The position numbers and the translations under genes are program-made. From Prorocentrum cordatum (lineage: Eukaryota; Sar; Dinophyceae; Prorocentrales; Prorocentraceae): 42,934 nt of DNA. Shown piece after piece: positions 19,785-29,339 of the stretch. The notes beneath the pieces are model-generated. The model ran no database searches and was not told where the DNA came from. It was given only the letters and a program-made list of their open reading frames with translations. The DNA is taken from NCBI GenBank assembly GCA_963575745.1, contig CAUYUJ010011159.1, forward strand, positions 357,083 through 400,016, given 5' to 3'. The stretch's first letter is position 1. Each line of letters opens with the position of its first letter.

Positions 19785-20340
19785 GCACAGGCTGCAACAA
19801 AATTCGACAGCTCCGACGCAGGAGCCAGCCCGCGCGCTCCTGTTCCCGTGGAGCTGCCACTTGTTTGATTTTGGACTGCAACAGTCGCGCGCTGGCGGCG
19901 TCGCCTCCGTTCTCGTAATGGGACGCGCCCCACATTCTGGCCTGTGCAGTACACGGCGCCTTGCGTACATATAGGAACATAGTCCTCCGTCACCCCTTCG
20001 TCGCCATCCGTCGCACTTGGCCCACGGCGCAGGCAAGGCGCAGAGTCAGGGTGCTTACCTTTCCAAAGGGTACCCTTGCATCCTACGCTTTCCGTTCCGA
20101 AGCTGGGGGGCTGGATAAACAACAGATACCATGCCGCCAAGACCCTTGCATCCTTACGGCGCTCTGCAGGGGCGGGCCAGGATGGGGATGCAGCAGGGTA
20201 GGGAAGACACCGGAAGCAACGCTCCGAGGAGCGGCCGCAGGGGGGGGGGGGGGACGGAGGAGGGGCCCGCAGGCGTCTCGGCCCACTCAAACTTAGCGGG
20301 CCCGCAGGGACGACACTGCCGCCAGCGGGCCTCCGCGGCG
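19785..20340 (+). other. Spacer before the kinase gene
   Basis: Follows the stop at 19782-19784. It holds GCTGCAACA words at 19762/19791 and 19875 and a run of 14 G near 20238. No gene is convincing. The + frame from 20131 is continuous with the kinase, but the sequence before 20341 looks untranslated. Confidence 0.4.
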
Positions 20341-21596
20341 ATGGCTGCCTCGGGCGGCAGCGGTCGCGACAGGAACAAGGTTCTCTTCTATAAGTGGGGC
20401 TGTTACCTGCAGGGCGACGGGTCGAACAACGACAAGATCAACAAGGAGCTGAGGGAGACCTGCAGCAATAGCATGGCCAGGGTGGCAAAAGGGGCCCCGA
20501 CCGCGAAAGTGACGCTGGAGAAGGTAACGAAGAACAAATGTGCGTTGACGTGGCCAAAGCCACTTTCGCATGACACCTGCACGCGGCCCCTCAAGATTGC
20601 GCTATGCGCCAACTGGAAAGACTATGTGAGCAAGCCTGCGGGGGCGCCAGGGCGCGCGAAATGTGCTGGAACAGCCAACGCTGCAGAAGATGGGCCAGCC
20701 GTCGCCGAGGGCCACGGTGTCGCAGGAGAAACCCTAGAGGACGCGCTGGGGAAGGTGCTCGTCCCCGCCGCGGACGGGGCATCGGAGCCTACGCCACCGG
20801 CAGCTGCTCGTCGTGGGTCTGCTGGCCCGAGAGCGGTGTCCCACGACGAAGGTCGTGTGAATCTACTTGCACTGAAGCTCGACGCGGTCGGGCACGCGTA
20901 CCAAAACACACAGAATGGCAAGTGCGAGGACCTGCCGCTCGAGTACGACGTGCAGTGGGAAGGAGGGGAGCTCGGTCAGGGCTCTTTCGGCAAGGTCTAC
21001 TTGGGCACGCGACGGGGCGACAAGATTGGCCTTGCGATCAAGATGCCGCGGGGCGACCCCAGCGATGCGCAGAGGGGGTTCAATACGGATGCCGTCGGAG
21101 GGGCTCTGGATGAGGTCACGCGCCACGGCGCTGTGGGCGCGCGCCCGCGTCTCGTTCGCTTACTCGACGTGGGTCTTTTCAGGAGGTTGCGCCCAGGAGC
21201 TGCAACAGTCCCGAAGAAAGCACGCCGAGAACTGCAACAGTCAGTACCAAGGATAGATTGGACAGGGACGGAGCTTATCGGCCTCGTGCACGAGTTGTTC
21301 GAGATCGATGTCCGCCAATTCCTCCAGAAGTCCTCCTTCACGCAGACAGGGATGCGCCACGTCCTGAACAGCGTTCTCGAAGGGCCCCAGTACATGCACG
21401 ACAAGGGGCCTCATTCACTGCGACACCAAGCCCGCAAAAAAAAACATCCTGATGCGAGGGTCGCCGCAGACGCGCGGCTGCTTCGAGAAGCAGGCACTTG
21501 TGTCACGTGAGCTTGGCGAATGGGATCCCGTCGCGCCGTGCCCAAAGAGCAAGCTGCAGTTCGACTGGCAGATCCCGAGTTCCTTCGAGGCGCTCG
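20341..21596 (+). CDS. Protein kinase, N-terminal lobe and catalytic loop (frame break)
   Basis: Start at ATG 20341. Residues 1-200 are an unrecognised N-terminal region. The kinase domain follows: Gly-rich loop GELGQGSFGKVYLG (209-222), AIK lysine at 234, a hinge-like LVHELFEIDVRQFLQ (315-329) and YMHDKG at 351-356. The frame then breaks: with one extra G at 21405-21408, the catalytic loop LIHCDTKP continues in the next frame, with catalytic Asp at 21422-21424. A run of nine A (21436-21444) inserts two Lys before NIL compared with the usual KPxN. Residues 286-302, flanked by two CTGCAACAG words, look like an insertion. The exon appears to end near 21596, where GTC repeats begin. Confidence 0.65.
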
Positions 21597-21895
21597 TCGT
21601 CGACGTCGTCGTCGCCGTCGTCGTCGCCGTCGTCGTCGTCGTCGTCCTCCTCCTCCTCGTCCTCCTCGTCCTCGTCGTCGTCGTCGTCCTCGCCGTCCTC
21701 GTCGCCCTCGTCGTCCTCGTCGTCGTCCTCGTCGTCGTCGTCGTCCTCGTCGTCGTCGTCATCCTCGTCATCCTCGTCGTCCTCGTCGTCGTCCTCCTCG
21801 TCCTCGTCGTCGTCATCCTCGTCGTCCTCGTCATCATCGTCATCCTCGTCATCCTCGTCGTCGTCGTCGTCATCCTCGTCATCATCGTCGTTCCT
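21596..21895. repeat. (GTC)n microsatellite in kinase intron
   Basis: About 300 bp of GTC with interspersed CTC and ATC units. All frames stay open, giving artefactual poly-Val, poly-Ser and poly-Arg/Thr ORFs. It starts right at the end of the protein-like kinase sequence and is best read as intron. Confidence 0.9.
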
Positions 21896-22387
21896 TCGAC
21901 TAAGATCCCGAGTTGTCAGGGCTCACATGGAGCTCTAACATAGTATGTTAGAGCTCCCAGGGAGCTCTAACATGGCACGTGATACCATGTTAGAGCTCCC
22001 AGGGAGCCTTAACATGCTATGTTAGAGCTCCCATGGAGCTCTAACATGCCATGTTAGAGCTCCATGGGAGCGCTAACCTAGCATGTCAGATCTTCCCAGG
22101 GAGCTCTAACATAGCATGTGAGAGCTCCGATGGAGCTCTAACATAGCGCGTTAGAGCTCCCATGGAGCTCCAGCATGGCATGTTAGAGCTCCGACGACGC
22201 CCTCATATACGAGGTCAGGTCCCAGCTTATCCCACTAGCCTTCATGTTAGGTCTCACACCGAGTTCTAACAAGGGAGGTTCCACCCTTCCCCCGGGATGC
22301 CGTCGTCGTGCCCTCTATCCCGCCCTTCCCTCCAGGGGGAGCTCAGTCGCCGTCGCTCCCCTCTCCTCCATCCGCCCCTCTCCGCAG
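21597..22387 (+). other. Probable kinase intron filled with repeats
   Basis: Between kinase-like exons. The 3' end is a good acceptor: pyrimidine-rich CCGCCCCTCTCCGCAG ending at 22387, followed by in-frame protein sequence. The 5' end is uncertain because GT occurs in every GTC unit. The intron is made of the GTC microsatellite, satellite A block 5 and a short C-rich stretch (22270-22380). Confidence 0.5.
21915..22270. repeat. Palindrome satellite A, block 5 (intronic)
   Basis: The ATGTTAGAGCTCC / GGAGCTCTAACAT chain, including degenerate ends up to 22270. This block lies inside a probable intron, showing that the satellite is not confined to intergenic DNA. Confidence 0.85.
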
Positions 22388-23316
22388 GCGGTGCTCGGCA
22401 ACCTCGGCCGTGTGGAGATGGCGGATCCCCACGGCAGGTTGAAGAAGAAACTGCGCTACAGCCCGACCTGCGATGACCTCGGAGCATGCACGCCCGCTTA
22501 CAGAGCGGCAGACGCTTTCTTGGGGAACCAGCGCTACTCAGAGGACCTGGACATGTGGTCCATCGGGTGCCTGATGGCGGAGTTGTACACGCGCAAGGTG
22601 CTGTTCCAACCAGAGCCTTGCGGCGCGCTCGGGCATCCAGGGGGCGCCCGAAAGACTTCGTGGTTTTCTGCAGGGAGGTCTTGGGGATCCCAGGCAAGGA
22701 GCCAGGGTCGGGGGACTTCTACAAGTACGAGGACCAGGAACCCGCCCCGTGGCTGGACAACCTGCCTTTCTTTGAGAAGTGGTTCAAGCGGTCGGGCGAG
22801 GATTGGCTAAATGCTGAAACAGCGAAGGCACTCGACGGCCGAGGACGCTGGCCCGTTGACGAACTTGCAGACTGCCCCCCAGACTTGTTGAAGGCCGCCG
22901 AGAGCTGCCTGCTTTGGCACCCTGGCGCCAGAGCGGCAATCAGTCGTCTAAGGGCTCGTCGCTTCCTGCAGCCGGCTGGCGCCCAGCTCGACGTGCGCAT
23001 CTCCATGGCGCAGGGAAAAAACGGCACGGGCACGATCGCGGAGGCGGAGCTGGACCCAGACTTGCTCCGCTTCTCGCAGGGAGACCCGCGCTGGCAGAAC
23101 TTGGCCGAGGAGCGCCTGGACACGGGAGCAACCGTCGCCAAATGCGTCCGAGGCGACGAGGAGGCAAAGGGCTTGAAAACAGAGGTCGCAGGCATCGTGG
23201 ACGACGAAAGCCCCCCGAAGTGCCGCAGCCTCAACAAGGGCGGGAATTTGCAGATCACCCCCTCGCCCCACATGGCCGCCTTCGTGCGAGCGCTGCGGAA
23301 GAAGATGCGCCCGTGA
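22388..23316 (+). CDS. Protein kinase, C-terminal lobe (CMGC/CDK-like, frame break)
   Basis: From 22388 the frame reads into AYRAADAFLGNQRYSEDL and DMWSIGCLMAELYTRKVLF. These match kinase subdomains VIII-IX of CDK/MAPK-like enzymes, with the invariant Asp at 22550-22552 and APE changed to AAD. A DFG motif is not evident (CDDLG lies just before). Between about 22612 and 22655 the reading changes frame, continuing as KDFVVFCREVLGIPG. After that comes a CMGC-like C-lobe with a tail LLKAAESCLLWHPGARA followed by RARRFL, matching the usual end of kinase domains. About 110 further residues lead to TGA at 23314-23316. The oxygenase-like frame continues in phase after it. Confidence 0.65.
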
Positions 23317-23337
23317 CTGCAACAGCTGGGAGACAAA

Positions 23338-23982
23338 ATGCGCGAGGCTGTCAAAGCCGACGGCATGCCACCTGCCATCGTCGAGCAGAACGGAAAGCCC
23401 ATCATGACAGAGCACTTCGCCGACAACGCGTTCGCGCACGCATCGATCCAGCTCATGCGACCAGGCGCACGGGACGATGGTTGGCACACAGATGGCGGAT
23501 GCTCCCTGTTGCACGCGGCCGTGACGATTTTCGGGGCGCGCTCCGTGCAAGTGAGAATCCCAGGGGTCCTGGGAGCACATGATGGGGCGTCACCCTCGAG
23601 CACAGCCTCCTGCGGAAGGGTCGTCACCCTCGATGAACAGCCTGGGTCCTTCTACATGGGCACCCTGTCCTCCCTCGAGCACAACGTGCACCACCACGCC
23701 TCCGCGGACAGCCGGGACTGTTTCGCGACCCACCACGAGCTGCAACAGCGCGTAGACGACAGCAGGCTGCAGATCGCCGTCATGATCCGCTCTGACGTCT
23801 TTCGGGAGTTCAGGGCGCGCAGGATCGACTCCACGCCTGGCCCGAAAGAGTTCTTCAACGTCGTGAACCACGTCGTGGCCGATCACCTGGCACGGGTCCC
23901 CGTGGCGCTGCCCGACCTCACGGAGGTGCTTGACGAAATGCGGTGGCCCGCTTCCGCGGAGGTTGCGGGGCTTTCCGATTAG
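23338..23982 (+). CDS. 2OG-Fe(II) oxygenase-like protein
   Basis: Predicted 214 residues from the ATG at 23338. HTD at residues 50-52 (23485-23493) fits the HxD iron ligand pair. GSFYMGTLSSLEHNVHHH (103-120) supplies a distal His (115 most likely), and Arg151 in MIRSD would bind 2-oxoglutarate, about the expected distance downstream. The family hydroxylates or demethylates proteins, nucleic acids or small molecules; the substrate is unknown here. It starts 21 bases after the kinase TGA in the same phase, with LQQLGDK between, so it may once have been one polypeptide with the kinase. It contains a CTGCAACAG word at 23740. Confidence 0.5.
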   Translation: MREAVKADGMPPAIVEQNGKPIMTEHFADNAFAHASIQLMRPGARDDGWHTDGGCSLLHAAVTIFGARSVQVRIPGVLGAHDGASPSSTASCGRVVTLDEQPGSFYMGTLSSLEHNVHHHASADSRDCFATHHELQQRVDDSRLQIAVMIRSDVFREFRARRIDSTPGPKEFFNVVNHVVADHLARVPVALPDLTEVLDEMRWPASAEVAGLSD

Positions 23983-24016
23983 TACTCAGCACGGCCCGCG
24001 CAGTCCGAAAGAAGGT

Positions 24017-24318
24017 TATCGTCATCCTCATCATCAGCAGCATCATCATCTTCACCGCCATCATCATCGCAATCATCGGCTTCATCATCATCGTCATCAT
24101 CATCTTCATCAGCATCAACATGTTCACGCCGCCATCATCGTCATGCGGGTCTTGATTTAACCATCATCATCACTACATGATGATGACGATGACGAGGGGA
24201 TGATGATGGATATTGTGATGATGACGATGATGGGGAGATGGTGGTGATGATGGCGATGACGCGGACGATGATGAATATCATGGCGACGGTGATGACGATG
24301 ATGATGACGATGGTGCAA
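24017..24318. repeat. ATC / GAT trinucleotide repeat region
   Basis: An imperfect (ATC)n tract to about 24125, a short spacer, then (GAT)n from about 24175. The two halves are roughly complementary, so the region could fold as one large hairpin. ORFs across it read poly-Ile, poly-His or poly-Met and are artefacts. Confidence 0.85.
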
Positions 24319-24366
24319 AAACAGGTTGAGTCGGTTGAGTCCGAAAGCCCCGCCCTAAATCAAGCC

Positions 24367-25330
24367 AGCCACTGGGGCCTTCGGTGGAGCCCCCTATGGG
24401 GCCACGAAACGTGTGAAGGGTGTGCCGAAAGCGTGCGGGACGCACGCGGGCACACCCACTGCGACCTTCGGTGTTATGGGGCCACGAAGCGTGCGAGGGG
24501 TGCGCCGAAATGGGCGTGCGGGACGCATGCGGGCACGCCCACTAGGACCTTCGGCGGGGCTCCCTATGGTGCCACGAAGCGTGTGAGAGGTGTGCCGAAA
24601 TGGGTGTGCGGAGCGCATGCGGGCACACCCACTCGGACGTTCGGCGGAGCTTCTTATGGGGCCACGAAACGTGTGAAGGATGTGCTGGAATGGGTGCGCG
24701 GGACGCATGCGGGCGGCGGTACTAGGGCCTTCGGTGGAGCCCCCTATGGGGCCACGAAGAGTGCGAGAGTGTGCCGAAATGGGCGTGCGGGACGCATGCG
24801 GGCACACCCACTGGGACCTTCGGTGGAGCTCCCTATGGGGCCACGAAGCGTGTGATGGGGTGTGCCGACATGGGTGTGCGGGGCGCATGCGGGCACACCC
24901 ACTGGGACCTTCGGTGGAGCTCCCTATGGGGCCATGAAGCGTGCGAAGGGTGTGCCGAAATTGGTGTGCGGGACGCATGCGGGCACACCCACTGGGACCT
25001 TCGGTGGGGCTCCCTATGGGGCCACGAAACGTGCGAGGGCGTGCCGAGAAGGGTGTGCGGGACGCATGCGGGCACACCCACTGGGACCTTCGGTGGAGCT
25101 CCCTATGGGGCCATGAAGCGTGTGAACGGTGTGCCGAAATGGGTGTGCGGGACGCATGCGGGCACACCCACTGGGACCTGCGGTGGGGCTCCCTATGGGG
25201 CCACGAAGCGTGTGAGGGGTGTGCCGAAATGGGTGTGCGGGACGCGTGCGGGCACACCCACTGGGACCTTCGGCGGAACTAACTCCCCATGGGGCCACGA
25301 AACGTGTGAGTGGTGTGCCGAAATGAAGGA
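24367..25330 (+). repeat. 90-bp tandem repeat C, array 2
   Basis: About ten and a half copies of the 90-bp unit (individual steps 89-91 bp). Conserved blocks are CCCTATGGGGCCACGAAGCG, GACGCATGCGGGCACACC and CCTTCGGTGGAGCT. Copies in this array carry the GGGCACACCCACT version of the variable segment. Long ORFs on both strands result from the stop-free unit with length divisible by three. Confidence 0.93.
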
Positions 25331-25430
25331 GTGAGGTGGGAGGAGGGGGGGGAGGCAGCGGGAGGAAGGAGAGACGCGGGGCGTTGTCTCTCTTCAAAAC
25401 GCACCACAGGACGGTTGGGAATTAGCTTGG
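25331..25430 (+). repeat. Purine tract and terminal box E, copy 2 (shortened)
   Basis: GGAGG-rich tract, GACGCGGGGCG, then TTCAAAACGCACCACAGG and GGTTGGGAATTAGC. It lacks the GAGGACCCAA segment of the other copies. It is followed by a stretch (25420-25447, TTAGCTTGGCGAAG) that reappears upstream of box copy 4 (36453-36475). Confidence 0.75.
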
Positions 25431-25482
25431 CGAAGAATCCAACCATATGCAGTTGTCAGTGCCGCAGCTGTGGGTTTCATCT

Positions 25483-27345
25483 TCAGTGGAACTCCCCATA
25501 GGACCACGGAACGTGTGAGGGGTGTGCCGAGATGGGTGCCACTGGGGCTTTCGGTGAAGCTCCCTATGGGGACACGAAACGTGTGGGTGCGGGTGACGCA
25601 TGCGGGCGGTGCCGCTGGGGCCTTCGATGGAGTTCCCCATGGGGTCACGAAACCTGTGAGGGGCGTGCCGGGATGGGTGGCGGGGATGCATGTGAGCGCG
25701 GCCATTGGAGCCTGCGGTGGAGCTCCCTATGGGGCCACGAAGCGTGTGGGGGGTGTGCCGACTTTGGTGCGGGTGACGCATGCGGGCGGTGCCACTGGGG
25801 CCTTCGGTGGAGCTCCTTAATGGGGCCGCGAAACCTGTGAGGGGCGTGCCGGGATGGGTGGCGGGGACGAATGTGAGCGCGGCCACTGGAGCCTGCGGTG
25901 GAGCTCCGTATGGGGCCACGAAGCGCGTGAGGGGTGCGCCGAATTGGGTGGGTGTGGGTGACGCATGTGGGCGCCGCCAGTGGGGCCTCCAGTGGAGCTC
26001 CCTATGGGGCCACGAAGCGTGTGAGGGGTGTGCCGAAGTGGGCGCGCGGGACGCATGCGCATGTGAGCGCCGCCGCTGGGGCCTTCGGTGGAGCTCCCTA
26101 TGGGGCCACGAGGCGCGTGAGGGGTGCGCCGACTTGGGTGCGGGTGACGCATGCGGGCGGCAGCGCTGGGACCTTCGATGGAGCTCCTTATGGGGCCACG
26201 AAACATGTGAGGGGTGTGCCGACTTGGCTGTGCGGGACGCATGCGGGCGGCAGCACTGGGGCCTTCGGTGGAGCTCCCTATGGGGCCACGAAGCGTGTGA
26301 GGGGTGTGCCGACTTGGGTGCGGGTGACGCATGCGGGCGGTGCCATTGGGGCCTTCGGTGGAGCTCCCTATGGGGCCACGAAGCGTATGCGGGGTGTGCC
26401 GAATTGGGCGTGCGGGACGCATGCGGCCAGCAGCACTAGGGCCTTCGGTGGAGCTCCCTCCCTATGGGGCCACGAAGCGTGTGAGGGGTGTGCCGACTTG
26501 GGCGTGCGGGACGCATGCGGGCGGCAACACTGGGGCCTTCGGTGGAGCTCCCTATGGGGCCCCGAGGCGTGTGAGGAGGGTGCCGAAACGGGTGTGCGGG
26601 ACGCATGCGGGCGGCAGCCTTGGGGCCTTCGGTGGAGCTCCCTAAGTAGCCACGAAACGTGTGAGGGGTGTGCCGAAGTGGGTGTGCGGGGCGCATGCGG
26701 GCGGCAGCATTGGGACCTTCGGTGGATCTCCCTATGGGGCCACGAAACGTGTGAGGGGTGTGCCGAAGTTGGTGTGCGGGACGCATGCGGGCGGCAGCAC
26801 TGGGGACTTCGGTGGAGCTTCCTATGGGGCCACGAGGCGTGTGAGGGGTGTGCCGAATTGAGCGTGCGGGACGCATGCGGGCGGCAGCACTGGGGCCTTC
26901 GGTGGAGCTCCCTCTGGGGCCACGAAACGTGTGAGGGGTGTGCCGAAGTGGGTGTGCGGGACGCTGAGGGGTGTGCCGAAATTGGCGTGCGGGAGGCATG
27001 CGGGCGGCACCACTGGAGCGTGCGGTGGAGCCCCCTATGGGGCCACGAAGCGTGCGAGGGGGGTGCCAACATGGGCGTGCGGGGCGCATGCGGGCGGCAG
27101 CATTGGGGCCTTCGGTGGAGCTCCCTATGGGGCCACGAAACGTGTGAGGGGTGTGCCGAAGTGGGCGTGCGGGACGCATGCGGGCGGCAGCATTGGGGCC
27201 TTCGGTGGAGCTCCTTATGGGGCCACGAGGCGTGTGAGGGGTGTGCCGAAGTTGGTGTGCGGGACGCCTGCGGGCTGCAGCATTGCGGCCTTCGGCGGAG
27301 CTCCCTAAGAAGCCACGAAACGCGTGAGGGGCGCGCCGAAATGTG
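25483..27345 (+). repeat. 90-bp tandem repeat C, array 3
   Basis: Roughly twenty copies of the 90-bp unit. This array carries a different variable segment (GCGGGCGGCAGCACTGGGG instead of the ACACCC version of array 2), so the two arrays expanded separately. One partial duplication is visible near 26940-26995. The 728-residue + frame and 409-residue minus frame across it are by-products of the repeat. Confidence 0.93.
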
Positions 27346-27448
27346 GTGGTGGGAGGAGGGAGGGGGCAGCGGGAAAGGAAGGAACGCGGGGCGACGTCTC
27401 TTCAAAACGAGGACCCAACACCACAGGATGGTTGGGAAAAAAACACCA
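27346..27448 (+). repeat. Purine tract and terminal box E, copy 3
   Basis: The best-preserved copy: GGAGG tract, AACGCGGGGCGACGTCTC, TTCAAAACGAGGACC from 27401, the CCCAAC...GTTGGG stem and a run of seven A. Confidence 0.8.
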
Positions 27449-28150
27449 CTCGTGTTTATATCGGATGAACAGGTTGCAGCTGGCACTGTAGAGATCACGA
27501 ATGCGTCGAGAGGGCATGCCTCGGCTGCAGCCAATTTGTATTTTTCTGAAGCTGGCCCGAGGGTTTTCGCAAAGATGGCATTGGGGGAATGGGGCAAGCC
27601 CGGCTTCGACGCGCAGTGCTCGCCACGGTACCCCGATGGCCACCTGGCGGCTCGTCCGAATGATCATCGGCGAGGTCGTCAAAGCCGCCGGGAAATTCAC
27701 GGGCCCCATCGACCACCAGACCGATGGGGGCGGCATGGCCGTAGAAGAATCGCTCGACAAGCAAGTCGACCGAGTCGCGCGCGAACTCTTAAAGAACGGC
27801 GGAGGGACACGCGGCCCCAGAGGGCAGCGTCTTGCTTGGGCCTCGGCGGCTCCGGGCCAGAAAAGCTCCGGTTGAGCAGCGGGCAGACAAAGCGCAGACT
27901 AATCGAAACCGCCGCTCGTTCCCTCGGGGAAGATTGGGCGATCCAACGAGGCGGCGCGCCACGGGGCGCCCGCGCCAACGCGGGCGCTGCAGCTCGACAG
28001 TATGGCATGAAGCTCGCTGCGGCATCCATTCCGATGATCAGGGATAATGCCACAGTCATTCCGAAGCCCAGACGGGGCATCTTGGGGCCCCGAGGATATG
28101 CAACTATTTCGAACCACTAAGCCGACCCCTCCCCCAAGTCTCGATCAGCG
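27449..28150 (+). other. Single-copy stretch with possible ORF end
   Basis: The + frame ending at 27875 has one protein-like stretch (27645-27830: MIIGEVVKAAGKFTGPIDHQ, then an acidic/Lys helix), preceded by less convincing sequence. No family is recognised. The rest is Arg-rich in all frames and looks non-coding. Confidence 0.25.
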
Positions 28151-29339
28151 CGTCGCCCGCGCGTCGCCCGCGCGCCAGCCCTGGTTTGCGCCTCGGCCCT
28201 TCATCCTGGCCGCCCAGAGTGCGCGGGCCACATCTGGCGCGATCTCGGAATTTCGTTAGCGACGCACTGGTTTCCGACGCTGGTGCAACAGCAATCAGCT
28301 CGGCGTTCGGGGCGCAGTGTAATTCGGCGGTTCACCAGCGCGAAACGTTCCCCACTCGGCGCAAAATCATTCGCCAGCGCGTCGTTTCGGGGAGCGCCGG
28401 CCGCAACTGAGGACGAAGATGCCTCCCGTTCATTGGGGGCTGCGCGCGTCGCGCCGTTGGGGGGGCCACGGCGCGTCGCGCGACGCGGCGCCACTTCGCC
28501 CCGCCGCGTCGCGCCCCGCGCACCCATGCCGGTTCGCGCCAGTCCTCCTACCCCTTCCCCTCGCCCTCCCCCGCCCCCTCGTCGAACGCGCTGCGCGCCT
28601 GGTTCCGCGCGCGACATTATACGTAGTTTTTCCTGGCAGGCTGCCTCCCGCCCCCCCCCCCCCCTCATGCTCTCCACCCCTTGTCCTCCCACCCGATTGA
28701 AACTCCCCCATCGCCCTCCTCGCCCCCGCCGCCCCTCTCTGATTGCCCCCCGTCGCCCCCGCCGCCGCTGCGCCGCCCCCGCCTGCCCCCTCCTCGCCCA
28801 GTCGTCTCCTCATGCGCCCGCCCCCCCGCCCGCCTCATTTCTTGTCTTCTCCCCCCCCAATGCGTCGGCGGGCGAGACGTCGCCGGGTTGCTGCGCCACC
28901 GAATCAATGCCCACGTTTTGCCGCGCTACGCGCTTCCAGTTGATTCCCCCGCGCGCGGTGCAACCCCGCGTCGTCTACTGGCTTTTCCGCGCTCGTAGTT
29001 CTCGCGCGCGCTTCGCCATATGCGCGATTGCCCCGCCCGCCACTTGTCCCGGAGTTGTTTTGACAGGGGGCCGCTCAGTTCACGCGCCGACGCAGGCCCG
29101 CGGCGCCCTTCGAGCGATTCGCGCGCGACCCGCGCGCGACGCGACCGACGCGCGCGCGACGCACCCCGACCCGCGCGCGACGCGCGGGCGACCCGCGCGA
29201 CGCATGCGCCACGCACTCTCGGCCTTGCGCGCCTTAGCTTCGCATCCAACTGCAATGCGCAACCGCCGTCGGCGCGCCGTGCTTGCGCCGTTCAGAAGTG
29301 GCGGCGGTTGCGCCCTTAATTGCGCCGGGAAGGGCGGCG
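28151..29339. other. C-rich region with alternating CG tract
   Basis: All frames are Arg/Pro-rich and no gene is credible. From about 29098 to 29215 the sequence is dominated by GCGCGCGAC units, which alternate purine and pyrimidine. Elsewhere C runs dominate (28652-28664). Confidence 0.5.

Noticed and set aside
21452-21943. Val/Leu-rich ORF resembling a membrane protein
   Set aside because: Its hydrophobic part is the GTC microsatellite. Only the first 45 or so residues are protein-like and they belong to the kinase exon.
25934-28120. 728-residue + strand ORF and the 409-residue minus ORF across it
   Set aside because: Both run through the 90-bp array. All frames of the unit lack stops, so openness is a by-product of the repeat, and the tail after the array has unrelated composition.
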